Below are positions 10,168 through 18,769 of a stretch of 64,000 bases of DNA, in pieces. The stretch is from Parablautia intestinalis (lineage in GTDB: Bacteria; Bacillota; Clostridia; Lachnospirales; Lachnospiraceae). A program made the position numbers and the translations under genes. Under the pieces are notes generated by a model. It had not been told where the DNA came from, did no database searches, and saw only the letters and a list, made by a program, of their open reading frames with translations. The stretch is taken from positions 62,001 to 126,000 of the forward strand of contig RAYQ01000009.1 of NCBI GenBank assembly GCA_003612395.1, given 5' to 3'. Each line of letters begins with the position of its first letter. Position 1 is the first letter of the stretch.

Positions 10168-11034
10168 ATGTCCCAAAAAGAAAAAAAGCCCCGTGCCTAT
10201 CATGGGGTTCGTGACGAGATAAGGCAGCAGCACATGAAGGCCAAAGATATGACTTTAAAAGAACGGCTGGCATATTTCTGGTATTACTATAAGGTTCACA
10301 CACTGGTTTTTATCTGCGCTGTTTTTGCCCTTGTTGCCTTTGTGCGCGACATCTCTGCTTCTAAAGATTATATCTTTAACGGGCTTATGCTCAACTCCTA
10401 CGGTTTGCCATCCGATGAGCTTTCAATGGCCTTTGCCGATTATGCAGATTTGGATTTGGAAACCTACGATTGTTTTATCGATACGTCTACCACCCTTTCT
10501 CTGCGCTCCATGGGGCAGTATGATGCTGTAACCGTTCAAAAAATTATAGCAACCATTCAGACGGGAGATCTTGATGCGGTAGTATATGATTCCGAAATTT
10601 TTAACAACTATTCCGAGCACGAGATGTTCATGGATTTGCGCACTGCTTTTACGCAGGAAGAGCTGGAGCAGTACAAGGATTACCTCTACTACATAGATTA
10701 TGCCGAGGTCCTTAAATTGCAGGAGGCGAAAGATGAATACACACCTGAAGTTCTTTCCGATTATCAGCCATCTGAAGAAGAATTAGATGCCGCCCTGGCA
10801 GAGGAAACCAGGCTCCACCGCCATCCGGAAAACATGGAAAACCCTATTCCTGTGGGCGTAATCCTGGAAGATTCCGCTTTTGCCCAAAAAACCGGGGCCT
10901 ATCCGCAGAAAGTCCCCGTCTTTGGTATCATTCATACCTCCCACAGATTAGATGTCAGCAAAAAATATCTGGAATTTCTCTGGGATGAAACAATTGATTT
11001 TGCCGGGATTGTCAGCTCCGGCCAGGTTTATTAA
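10168..11034 (+). CDS. Hypothetical single-pass membrane protein
   Basis: 288 residues with no family I can name. A basic cytosolic N-terminus of about 45 residues is followed by one membrane segment (VHTLVFICAVFALVAFV, about 50-66). A long extracellular domain follows that has the feel of a periplasmic-binding-protein-like fold (alternating helix and strand, TGDLDAVVYDSEIFNNY). GGAGG precedes the ATG. The stop codon overlaps the aspartokinase stop on the other strand by three bases with no terminator between them. Confidence 0.75.
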   Translation: MSQKEKKPRAYHGVRDEIRQQHMKAKDMTLKERLAYFWYYYKVHTLVFICAVFALVAFVRDISASKDYIFNGLMLNSYGLPSDELSMAFADYADLDLETYDCFIDTSTTLSLRSMGQYDAVTVQKIIATIQTGDLDAVVYDSEIFNNYSEHEMFMDLRTAFTQEELEQYKDYLYYIDYAEVLKLQEAKDEYTPEVLSDYQPSEEELDAALAEETRLHRHPENMENPIPVGVILEDSAFAQKTGAYPQKVPVFGIIHTSHRLDVSKKYLEFLWDETIDFAGIVSSGQVY

Positions 11035-12350
11035 AGCTGGGCTATCACAAAGATGTCATAAATTGCGCTGATAGCCGCCTCAAAATCATCGTTGGCAACG
11101 CCGATAATAATGTTTAACTCGCTTGACCCCTGGTCAATCATTTTTACGTTCACATTTACATGGGCCAGAGCAGAAAAGATGCGTCCTGCAGTTCCTCTTG
11201 TAGACTTCATTCCCCGTCCCACCACTGCAATTAATGCGAGATCCGCTTCAATATCAATGCTGTCCGGATCTGCTAATCTGTGAATGGCGGACACTACCTT
11301 TTGTTCCTTATCTATAAATTCATCCTGATGTACAAATACGGTCAGAGTATCAATGCCGGAAGGTATATGTTCAAAAGAAATTCCATTATCCTCAAAGGCC
11401 TGGAGAACTTTTCTGCCAAATCCTATTTCCGAGTTCATCATGGCTTTTTCTATGTTTATAGAACAGAATCCCTTTTTTCCGGCAATACCGGTAATGACAT
11501 ATTTGGATTTCTGACAGGTGCTTTCTACAATCCAGGTTCCCTCATCCTCCGGCTGATTGGTATTACGGATATTAATGGGAATCCCCTCTCTCCTTACAGG
11601 AAAAATTGCATCCTCATGAAGCACGCTTGCTCCCATATAGGACAACTCGCGCAGCTCCCTGTAGGTAATGGTATCAATTCCTTCAGGCTGATCGATAATT
11701 CTCGGATCTGCAATCAAAAATCCTGACACATCCGTCCAGTTTTCATATACATCTGCTTTCACAGCCCTGGCAACAATAGAGCCTGTAATATCCGACCCCC
11801 CTCTTGAAAAGGTCTTCACTCTTCCGTCCTCATATGCGCCATAAAATCCAGGTATAACAGCGCTTTGAATACCTGCAAGGCGTTCTCCTAAAATCTGATT
11901 TGTCACCTCGGAATCAAATTCTCCGTTTTCTTTAAACCGTATGACCCCGGCAGCATCCACAAATTCAAACCCCAGATAAGCCGCCATAATGATACCATTT
12001 AAATATTCACCTCTGGAAGCCGCATAATTCTCCCCTGCATTTTTCCTTAGATTTTCTTCAATTGTCTCGAATTCTTTTTTCAGGGAGAGGTCAAGTGAAA
12101 GTCCGTCAATGATCTCCTGATAACGCTCCTTAATGCAGGCAAGCTTCTTTGTAAAGTCCTCTCCATTCTCCGCCATATGGCAGCACTCATAGAGCATATC
12201 CGTGACCTTTGTATCATCCGGGAATCTTTTCCCTGGCGCCGATGGCACCACATAGCGTCTCTCCGCATCCTTATGAATAATTTCTCCCGCCTTTTTAAAC
12301 TGCTCCGCACTGGCAAGAGAGCTGCCGCCAAATTTTACAACTTTTTTCAT
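11031..12350 (-). CDS. lysC: Aspartate kinase
   Basis: 439 residues. It phosphorylates aspartate, the first step to lysine, threonine and methionine. The N-terminal kinase domain opens MKKVVKFGGSSLASAEQFKK and has SRGGSDITGSIVARAV. The C-terminal third holds two ACT domains (VVGRGMKSTRGTAGRIFSAL, then NVNVKMIDQGSSELNIIIGV), implying feedback inhibition by an end-product amino acid. I chose 12350 as the start because GGAGG lies just upstream and it matches the family N-terminus. It is the last gene of a run with the ACT protein, homoserine dehydrogenase and the PGM-like gene. Confidence 0.95.
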   Translation of the reverse strand: MKKVVKFGGSSLASAEQFKKAGEIIHKDAERRYVVPSAPGKRFPDDTKVTDMLYECCHMAENGEDFTKKLACIKERYQEIIDGLSLDLSLKKEFETIEENLRKNAGENYAASRGEYLNGIIMAAYLGFEFVDAAGVIRFKENGEFDSEVTNQILGERLAGIQSAVIPGFYGAYEDGRVKTFSRGGSDITGSIVARAVKADVYENWTDVSGFLIADPRIIDQPEGIDTITYRELRELSYMGASVLHEDAIFPVRREGIPINIRNTNQPEDEGTWIVESTCQKSKYVITGIAGKKGFCSINIEKAMMNSEIGFGRKVLQAFEDNGISFEHIPSGIDTLTVFVHQDEFIDKEQKVVSAIHRLADPDSIDIEADLALIAVVGRGMKSTRGTAGRIFSALAHVNVNVKMIDQGSSELNIIIGVANDDFEAAISAIYDIFVIAQL

Positions 12351-12419
12351 TTTTCCTCCATGCCGGAGCAATTTTTGCGAAGGCTGCGGGCCAAATTTCA
12401 AAGTTGGCTCTGCGATTCC

Positions 12420-12479
12420 GGGTTTGTGGCTCCGGCACAAACCCATGGTTGAAAAATCAGCATATCAGTGTGATTTTTC
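12420..12479 (-). other. Paired intercistronic hairpins between the PGM-like gene and aspartokinase
   Basis: GGGTTTGTG / CACAAACCC (12420-12428 and 12436-12444) is a perfect 9-bp stem, and GAAAAATCA / TGATTTTTC (12451-12459 and 12471-12479) is a second. No T-run follows on the minus strand, so this is not a simple terminator. A similar pair lies at 15047-15102 in the same gene run. Confidence 0.5.
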
Positions 12480-12498
12480 AGCCTTTTCCTCCATTCCG

Positions 12499-13710
12499 TC
12501 AAACACGCTCTGTCAGCTTATTTATTATTGTATGCCCCTGTGAGATGAAATTCCCACTTTCACCTGCTTCTTTTTCATTATAAAAATGGCTCTCCTTTTT
12601 TGGGGCGGTGCTGTCATACAAAAGATAAGGGACACTGTCCGATGTGTGGGTCCGAACCCGAATGGGCGTGGGATGATCCGGCATTACCAGCAGCCGGTAA
12701 TCTCTTCCTTCCCCGTCAAGGGCTTTCACCAATGGCCCTATCACCCTCTTATCCAGATATTCAATAGCCTGCACCTTTTTTTCCACGCTGCCCTGATGGC
12801 CCATCTCATCCGGCGCTTCCACGTGGATATAGGCAAAATCATATCCATTCTTCAGGGCATCAAGGGCTGCTCTCACTTTACCCTCATAATTGGTGTTGAG
12901 GCCGCCGTTGGCTCCCTTAACCTTCGCAACACCCATTCCTGCCCCTACGGCTATTCCCTTTAAAAGGTCCACAGCTGAAATCATCATTCCCTTTAATCCG
13001 TTCTTTTCCTCAAAGGAGGACAGGGAAGGCTTCGTACCGGCTCCCCAGAACCAGCAGCAATTGGCAGGATTAAGGCCTTTTTGCTTTCTTTCTATATTAA
13101 TAGGATGGTTTACTAAAATTTCATGGCTCCTTTTCATCATGTAAAGGAGATGTTCGTCATGAGGAAGATATTTTCCAATCACCCGACCCGGAATATCATG
13201 TGGCTGGGCTAAATCTGTCACCTGTCCGTTATTCCAGATCAGACAGTGCCTGTAGCTGGTTCCTGCATAAAACTGATAGGTTTCATCCTGCAGCTCCTCC
13301 TTCACCGCCTCCAGCAAAACCGTACATTCCTCCGTACTGATTTCTCCCGAGCTGTGATCGATTATGGTTCTTTCTTCGAAAGGAACATCTTCCTCTGAAA
13401 TGGTCACAATATTGCACCGAAGGGCCACATCCGTGTCCTTCATGGGAACGCCGATACTCAGCGCCTCAAGAGGGGAACGGCCTGAATAGTAAATCTTCGG
13501 ATCATACCCTAATACCGAAAGATTTGCCGTGTCCGATCCGGGCTTCATTCCTTCCGGAATAGTATGTACAAGCCCAATTTCTGACAATTTACTTAATTTG
13601 TCCATGGCAGGTGTATCTGCATAGGCAAGGGGCGTTTTTCCGCCCAGCGCCTCAAGGGGTTCGTCCGCCATTCCGTCCCCAAGCACAATGATGTATTTTT
13701 TTTCTGACAT
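12499..13710 (-). CDS. Archaeal-type cofactor-independent phosphoglycerate mutase-like protein (candidate homoserine kinase)
   Basis: 403 residues of the alkaline phosphatase superfamily (COG3635/ApgM type). The metal-binding N-terminus is KKYIIVLGDGMADEP, a SDTANLSVLGYDP motif carries the expected catalytic Ser/Thr region, and HVEAPDEMGHQG and MPDHPTP supply further metal ligands. Homology alone predicts 2- to 3-phosphoglycerate isomerisation. However, a subset of this family found beside hom and lysC genes has been proposed to act as homoserine kinase, and this gene lies exactly between them. The start at 13710 has AAGGG upstream; an ATG at 13722 is weaker. Confidence 0.85.
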   Translation of the reverse strand: MSEKKYIIVLGDGMADEPLEALGGKTPLAYADTPAMDKLSKLSEIGLVHTIPEGMKPGSDTANLSVLGYDPKIYYSGRSPLEALSIGVPMKDTDVALRCNIVTISEEDVPFEERTIIDHSSGEISTEECTVLLEAVKEELQDETYQFYAGTSYRHCLIWNNGQVTDLAQPHDIPGRVIGKYLPHDEHLLYMMKRSHEILVNHPINIERKQKGLNPANCCWFWGAGTKPSLSSFEEKNGLKGMMISAVDLLKGIAVGAGMGVAKVKGANGGLNTNYEGKVRAALDALKNGYDFAYIHVEAPDEMGHQGSVEKKVQAIEYLDKRVIGPLVKALDGEGRDYRLLVMPDHPTPIRVRTHTSDSVPYLLYDSTAPKKESHFYNEKEAGESGNFISQGHTIINKLTERV

Positions 13711-13786
13711 ATTTCCCTTCATTTCCGCGCTGCCGTCTGCCGCGCCATTTGTTTATCATTACTTTGTTAATCTAAACCATTTCTTT

Positions 13787-14995
13787 TTATTCATTTAACC
13801 GGATGCGGCTTATAATTCCTGCCTCCAAAGCCCTTTTGTTAAATTCTTCCTCTGTCATCTTCTCTGTCACAAAGGCAAATTCTCCCGGTACGTCTGCCTC
13901 TATCACACTTGCCCTCTCAAAGGCCTCCAGCGCCTTTCTTTCATTTTCTAATGATACCCGCACAAAAAATCTGTGGCTCGCCTCACCGATTCCGGTAAGA
14001 GCCACATCCTGCCCATCCCAGAAACACATAATCACCTTTCCAATATGCCTTGCACAGTCCACCACATCGGATACCACTGCACTTGCCGTAGGCAGCTTTC
14101 CGGCCCCTCTCCCATAATACATAGAATCACCCAGCATATTGCCATGAACGCACACAGCGTTAAACACATCGTTTACCATATATAAAGGATGGGATTTGCT
14201 GATAAGGAAAGGCGCTACCATTGCATAAAACTTCCCCTTTTCTTCTCTGCTCAGCGCCAGCAGTTTAATGGTTTTACCCATTGCATGGGCATAAATAAAG
14301 TCCGTGGATGTAATTTTCGTAATGCCTTCCGTGTAAATATCCTGATATCTCACGTTTTTCCCACACATAAGGGATGAGAGAATGGCTATTTTGCGGCAGG
14401 CGTCATACCCCTCTACATCCGCCTCGGGGTTGCGCTCCGCATACCCTTTCTCCTGGGCATCCTTAAGCACATCTGCGAAGTCAGCTCCCTCTTTTTCCAT
14501 ACGGGAGAGAATGTAGTTGGTAGTTCCGTTTAAAATGCCTGTGATGGCATCTATCTTTTCGGCCGTCAGAGAATAATTTAAAGGCCGGATAATCGGAATG
14601 CCGCCTCCTACGCTGGCTTCAAACAGGTAATTGCACTGGTTCTCATGGGCAATCCTTATAAGCTCAGGCCCATGGGCAGCCACCAGCTCTTTATTGGAGG
14701 TGCACACGCTTTTTCCAAGCATGAGCGCTCTTTTGGTAAAATCATAAGCAGGCTTTAACCCTCCCATGGTTTCACAGATAATCTTCACTTCCGGATCATT
14801 TAAAATCTGCTCCACATCATGAATCACTTTGCTCTCATACGGATCTCCGGGAAAATCTCTTAAATCTAATATATATTTAATATTAACCGCCTCACCGGCC
14901 CCGCATTTTTTATTGATTTCCTCTTTATTTTTTTCAATTACCTCCACAACGCCGCTTCCCACTGTGCCGTATCCCATTACCGCTACCTGAATCAT
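13787..14995 (-). CDS. hom: Homoserine dehydrogenase
   Basis: 402 residues. It reduces aspartate semialdehyde to homoserine with NAD(P)H. The Rossmann motif is AVMGYGTVGSGVVEVI at the N-terminus, the substrate domain contains GGGIPIIRPL and GILNGTTNYILSRM, and the C-terminal portion has an ACT-like domain (HRFFVRVSLENERKALEAFE), the usual site of threonine feedback. A GAGGG ribosome binding site precedes the ATG at 14995. It lies behind the ACT-domain gene, separated by 139 bases with hairpins. Confidence 0.96.
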   Translation of the reverse strand: MIQVAVMGYGTVGSGVVEVIEKNKEEINKKCGAGEAVNIKYILDLRDFPGDPYESKVIHDVEQILNDPEVKIICETMGGLKPAYDFTKRALMLGKSVCTSNKELVAAHGPELIRIAHENQCNYLFEASVGGGIPIIRPLNYSLTAEKIDAITGILNGTTNYILSRMEKEGADFADVLKDAQEKGYAERNPEADVEGYDACRKIAILSSLMCGKNVRYQDIYTEGITKITSTDFIYAHAMGKTIKLLALSREEKGKFYAMVAPFLISKSHPLYMVNDVFNAVCVHGNMLGDSMYYGRGAGKLPTASAVVSDVVDCARHIGKVIMCFWDGQDVALTGIGEASHRFFVRVSLENERKALEAFERASVIEADVPGEFAFVTEKMTEEEFNKRALEAGIISRIRLNE

Positions 14996-15046
14996 ATTTT
15001 CCCTCATTTCTACGCTGCTGTATTACACAAAGCCATATATGGCTTA

Positions 15047-15102
15047 CAAGTTTGTGGATGCAGCGCAGACACAAACTTGCAGAGGAAAGATTTGAAAAAT
15101 CT
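15047..15102 (-). other. Paired intercistronic hairpins between the ACT gene and hom
   Basis: CAAGTTTGTG / CACAAACTTG (15047-15056 and 15070-15079) is a perfect 10-bp stem. AGATTT / AAATCT (15088-15102) forms a second. It shares the GTTTGTG...CACAAAC core and the order of elements with the pair at 12420-12479. Confidence 0.5.
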
Positions 15103-15134
15103 CTCACTCTTATCCTATATTTTTTATCATAATT

Positions 15135-15605
15135 TTAACTTTGGGCCAGACTGCCGCCTGGTTCTTCTCCTGATTCCGCCAATATCTTTACATGCATAAC
15201 ACCCTGCTGCCCTCTTAGATCTTCCAGCATATCCGATACATTTCCCGTTGTGGGGAGCACCTGCATGCTTAAGCTTAAGGATGCCACCCCGTTAATGGGA
15301 ATGCTCTGATGTATCGTCAGAATGTTCGCTCCGAATTCCGCAATAATTTTTAGCACGTCCGACAATAATCCCGGCTCATCTTCCATCTGAAAAGTCAGCG
15401 TTATGTTCGTTCCCCGGGAATTCTCATGAAACGGAAATATGTCATCCTTATATTTATAAAAAGAGCTCCGGCTGATGCCTGCCTGATCCGCCGCCTCATT
15501 CACCGTATGCACTTTGCCTGTTTCTAAAAGCCTCTTGGCCTCCACCACCTTCAAAAGCACCTCGGGTACCGCCCGCTCCTTCATCACAAAATATCTGGTT
15601 CCCAT
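15135..15605 (-). CDS. ACT domain-containing protein (UPF0735/PheB family)
   Basis: 156 residues. The N-terminal half has a small helix-turn-helix-like region (VNEAADQAGISRSSFYKYKD) and the C-terminal half an ACT domain (ITLTFQMEDEPGLLSDVLKI). The family lies next to hom or phe genes in many Firmicutes and is thought to sense an amino acid and control the pathway. It is the first gene before hom here, consistent with a regulatory role. The ATG at 15605 gives the family N-terminus (MGTRYFVMKERAVPEVLLK). A GTG three codons upstream is possible, and neither has a strong ribosome binding site. Confidence 0.85.
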   Translation of the reverse strand: MGTRYFVMKERAVPEVLLKVVEAKRLLETGKVHTVNEAADQAGISRSSFYKYKDDIFPFHENSRGTNITLTFQMEDEPGLLSDVLKIIAEFGANILTIHQSIPINGVASLSLSMQVLPTTGNVSDMLEDLRGQQGVMHVKILAESGEEPGGSLAQS

Positions 15606-15800
15606 AACCTGCACCCATATTTCACATCACTACGGCCTGTGCCTTATCCCGGCGTTTTATCCTTCTGCCAGACCGCTGCCTTTTTGTCTGTTTTATTTTA
15701 TCAGTCCGCTCTGCAGCGCAAACATTATTTCTGTCATTTCAAAGAAGTCGACTGTGAGTAAATTCCCTCTGTTGCGGACACTTGTTTGTCAACGAGAGAT

Positions 15801-15829
15801 ATTGTATCACAAACCCTATTTCTTGGCAA
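15801..15829 (-). promoter_or_regulatory. Promoter of the ACT-hom-PGM-lysC run
   Basis: On the minus strand TTGCCA, 17 bases, TACAAT. It leaves a leader of about 190 bases before the ACT start. I recognise no riboswitch or T-box in that leader. Confidence 0.55.
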
Positions 15830-15843
15830 GCAAAATTTATGCT

Positions 15844-17199
15844 TTATTTTTCAAGCCTTTTAAACAGCCTTCCAAGCACAATCACCGCTGCTGCTGCCAG
15901 CACCACTTCCGCTGTAAATTGTGTATAGGCAAGTCCGTATAATGGAAACAGCGTATTTAAAATATAGATTGCCGGGATCTCCAGCAGAATTTTTCTCATA
16001 ATGGCAAATAAAAGGGCTTCCTTTCCCATTCCTACAGCCTGGAAAACCCCTACGGCCAGAAAATCCATACACAGGAAAGGCAGGCCAATGCAAAATCCCC
16101 TCAGGAACCTGCTGCCGTAGGCAACTATCACCTCATTATCCATAAACATAGTAATTAAAGGGCCTGCTCCTATATAATAACCTGCCACCACCACAACGAT
16201 AAATCCCAGGCACACTTTCGCCGTAAACAAAATGGTATCTTTCATCCGTCTGTGATTACCGCTGGAATAATTATAGCTCACCAATGGCATAATGCCCTGG
16301 GATAAACCCATTGCAATGTTCATGGGGACCATATTGATCTTCTGGGTAATTCCCATTGCCGCCACCGCATCTGCCCCAAAGCCTGCTGTAAAATTATTTA
16401 AGATGGTCATGCCTGTCACATTTAAAAGATTCTGGATGGAAGCCGGTATTCCCACACCGCATATCCCCAGCACAATCTCCTTACGCAGGCAGAACTTTTG
16501 CGGCAAAATACAGACAAAGGTATTTTTCCTGCGGACAAAAACAAGCACCAGAAAATAAAGGAAGGCCACACAGTTAGAAAGAAACGTTGCGAGCCCTGCC
16601 CCTGCCGCTCCCATATTAAGGCCCCAGGGAAGAATAAAAACCGGGTCCAATATCATATTTAAAAGACACCCGCTCATAGTACCAACACTGGCATGAAGGG
16701 AGGATCCTTCCGACCGCACCATATAAGCCATCACTACATTTAAAATAGCCGGAACCGCCCCGAAATTCACCGTCCACATCATGTAATCCGATGTGGCGGC
16801 AAGCGTATCTGCATCTGCTCCAAGCAGCCTTAAAAGAGGCGTCTTAAAAACCGTACAGGCCAGTGAAAAGATAAGTCCGGAAAGTAAAGCGCAGTAAAAT
16901 CCGAATGCAGAGCTCTTATATACAGTGTCATAATCTTTTCTCCCAAGCGCCCTGCTCATCATACTTGAGGTGCCAACCCCAAACAGGTTGTTTACCGCAT
17001 TGAAAGCCAAAAGTACCGGAGCCGCCAGCGTCACCGCCGCATTTTGTATGGGATCATTGATCATCCCCACAAAGTAAGTATCCGCAAGATTATAAATCAC
17101 CATCACCAGTGAGCTTAGAATGGTCGGTACCGCCAGCTTAGCCACAGCCCTGGGAATCGGTATATTTTCAAATAAAGCGGTTTTGTTCTCCTCCTGCAT
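15844..17199 (-). CDS. MATE family efflux transporter
   Basis: 451 residues, about twelve hydrophobic segments in two similar halves, each opening with a P(I/L)...AVPT(I/L)-type start (RAVAKLAVPTILSSLVMVIY) and a YNLADTYFVG motif, the hallmark of the DinF/NorM-like MATE branch. It would export cationic drugs or metabolites in exchange for Na+ or H+. GGGAG precedes the ATG. It stands between the gat genes and the aspartate-family run with its own spacing, so it is probably separately expressed. The substrate cannot be told. Confidence 0.92.
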   Translation of the reverse strand: MQEENKTALFENIPIPRAVAKLAVPTILSSLVMVIYNLADTYFVGMINDPIQNAAVTLAAPVLLAFNAVNNLFGVGTSSMMSRALGRKDYDTVYKSSAFGFYCALLSGLIFSLACTVFKTPLLRLLGADADTLAATSDYMMWTVNFGAVPAILNVVMAYMVRSEGSSLHASVGTMSGCLLNMILDPVFILPWGLNMGAAGAGLATFLSNCVAFLYFLVLVFVRRKNTFVCILPQKFCLRKEIVLGICGVGIPASIQNLLNVTGMTILNNFTAGFGADAVAAMGITQKINMVPMNIAMGLSQGIMPLVSYNYSSGNHRRMKDTILFTAKVCLGFIVVVVAGYYIGAGPLITMFMDNEVIVAYGSRFLRGFCIGLPFLCMDFLAVGVFQAVGMGKEALLFAIMRKILLEIPAIYILNTLFPLYGLAYTQFTAEVVLAAAAVIVLGRLFKRLEK

Positions 17200-17262
17200 A
17201 TGTTCTCCCTTCCTTATATATATCTATCATTTTCCAAAATTCTCCGGGCACTGCACGCCAAA

Positions 17263-17288
17263 GGCCGGACAGTCAAAGCTGTCCGACC
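17263..17288 (-). terminator. Probable terminator of the gatCAB transcript
   Basis: GGTCGGACAG and CTGTCCGGCC (minus strand) pair over ten bases, with a U·G wobble that only works in minus-strand RNA. The following T stretch is short (TTTGG), so strength is doubtful. Confidence 0.45.
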
Positions 17289-17338
17289 TGCATTCTTTTC
17301 ACGGCTCTTTGTATGAAGCCACAGATTCTTTCGGCTTA

Positions 17339-18769
17339 CTATAACAGCTCCTTTAACAGCTTATTAACCATACCCGGATCCGCCTTTCCTTTCATGGCTT
17401 TCATGGTTTGTCCTACCAGAAATCCGATTGCTTTCTCTTTGCCCTTTCGATAATCTTCCACCGACTGAGGGTTGCCTGCAATGACCTCCTCCACCGTCCG
17501 GCGCAGAGTGCCTTCATCGTTTACTGTCTTAAGTCCGTGCCCCTCCACATACTTTTCCGGGTCAATATCCCGGGCAAACATGATCTCAAATACTTCCTTT
17601 GCAACGGATCCGCTCACAGCTTTCGTGTCCGTAAGAGAGATCAGTTTTGCAAGATTTTCCGGCGAAAAACTGACATCCTCCGGATCTAAGCCTTTTTCCT
17701 TAAGGAGCCTTAAGGTTTCTCCCATGAGCCAGTTAGACACTTTCTTAGGATGGCTTCCTAAGGCTACCGTTGCCTCAAACACATCCGCCATATGCTTGCT
17801 TCCCGTGATAATCTCAATGTCATATGCGGGAATATCAAACTCCTCCTTATAACGGCGCATCTTATCTTCACGGAATTCCGGCTGTTTTTTCCGTATTTTT
17901 TCAAGAAATACATCATCAATCACAATAGGGACAAGGTCAGGATCCGGAAAATAGCGGTAATCCCGGGCATCCTCCTTACTTCTCATAGGGTAAGATTCCC
18001 CTCCGGCGTCATCCCATCTTCTGGTCTCCTGTATGACTTTTTTCCCTTCCTCCAAAAGCTCTATCTGCCGCTCCCTCTCTCCCTCGATAGCTCTTGCGAT
18101 GGCTCTGAAGGAATTTAAATTTTTCATTTCGGTCCGGGTGCCAAATCCTTCTTCCCCCGTTTTCCTTACGGAAAGGTTCACGTCCGCGCGCATGGAGCCT
18201 TCCTGAAGCTTGCAGTCCGATGCCCCTAAATACTGAATAATCATCCGAAGCTTTTCCAGATACGCAATCACCTCATCGGCGCTACGCATATCCGGCTCCG
18301 AGACAATCTCAATTAGCGGCACGCCGGAACGGTTGTAATCCACTAAAGAACAGTCGTCCCATTCATCATGAATCAGCTTGCCGGCGTCCTCCTCCATATG
18401 GATCTCGTGTATCCCGATAAATTTCTTTCCTTTCTCCGTCTCAATTTCAACCCGTCCGTTTTGACAGATGGGGAGATAAAGCTGGGAAATCTGATAGTTC
18501 TGCGGATTATCAGGATAAAAATAATTCTTGCGGTCAAATTTGCAGTATCTGCTGATGGTACAGTTTGTTGCAAGTCCCACCGCCACCGCGTATTCCAGCA
18601 CCTTTTTGTTTAACACCGGAAGCGAGCCCGGCATCCCGGTGCACACCGGACAGGTATGGGTATTAGGCTCGCCGCCAAAGGCCGTAGAGCACCCGCAGAA
18701 TATTTTGGTTTTGGTGGCAAGCTCCACATGCACCTCAAGTCCTATCACCGTCTCATATTGCTTTGCCAT
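17339..18769 (-). CDS. gatB: Asp-tRNA(Asn)/Glu-tRNA(Gln) amidotransferase subunit B
   Basis: 476 residues. GatB phosphorylates the misacylated aminoacyl-tRNA and performs the amide transfer with ammonia from GatA. The N-terminus YETVIGLEVHVELATKTKIF with CGC and TCPVCTGMPGSLP (zinc-site cysteines) is diagnostic; the C-terminal Yqey/tail domain (VNKLLKELL) is present. The start at 18769 has AGGAG upstream and overlaps the end of gatA by 17 bases, so the two are translationally coupled. Confidence 0.97.
   Translation of the reverse strand: MAKQYETVIGLEVHVELATKTKIFCGCSTAFGGEPNTHTCPVCTGMPGSLPVLNKKVLEYAVAVGLATNCTISRYCKFDRKNYFYPDNPQNYQISQLYLPICQNGRVEIETEKGKKFIGIHEIHMEEDAGKLIHDEWDDCSLVDYNRSGVPLIEIVSEPDMRSADEVIAYLEKLRMIIQYLGASDCKLQEGSMRADVNLSVRKTGEEGFGTRTEMKNLNSFRAIARAIEGERERQIELLEEGKKVIQETRRWDDAGGESYPMRSKEDARDYRYFPDPDLVPIVIDDVFLEKIRKKQPEFREDKMRRYKEEFDIPAYDIEIITGSKHMADVFEATVALGSHPKKVSNWLMGETLRLLKEKGLDPEDVSFSPENLAKLISLTDTKAVSGSVAKEVFEIMFARDIDPEKYVEGHGLKTVNDEGTLRRTVEEVIAGNPQSVEDYRKGKEKAIGFLVGQTMKAMKGKADPGMVNKLLKELL

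Noticed and set aside
12351-12498. Lysine riboswitch before aspartokinase
   Set aside because: The gap is shorter than a lysine aptamer and shows only two simple hairpins; none of the conserved junction sequences is seen.
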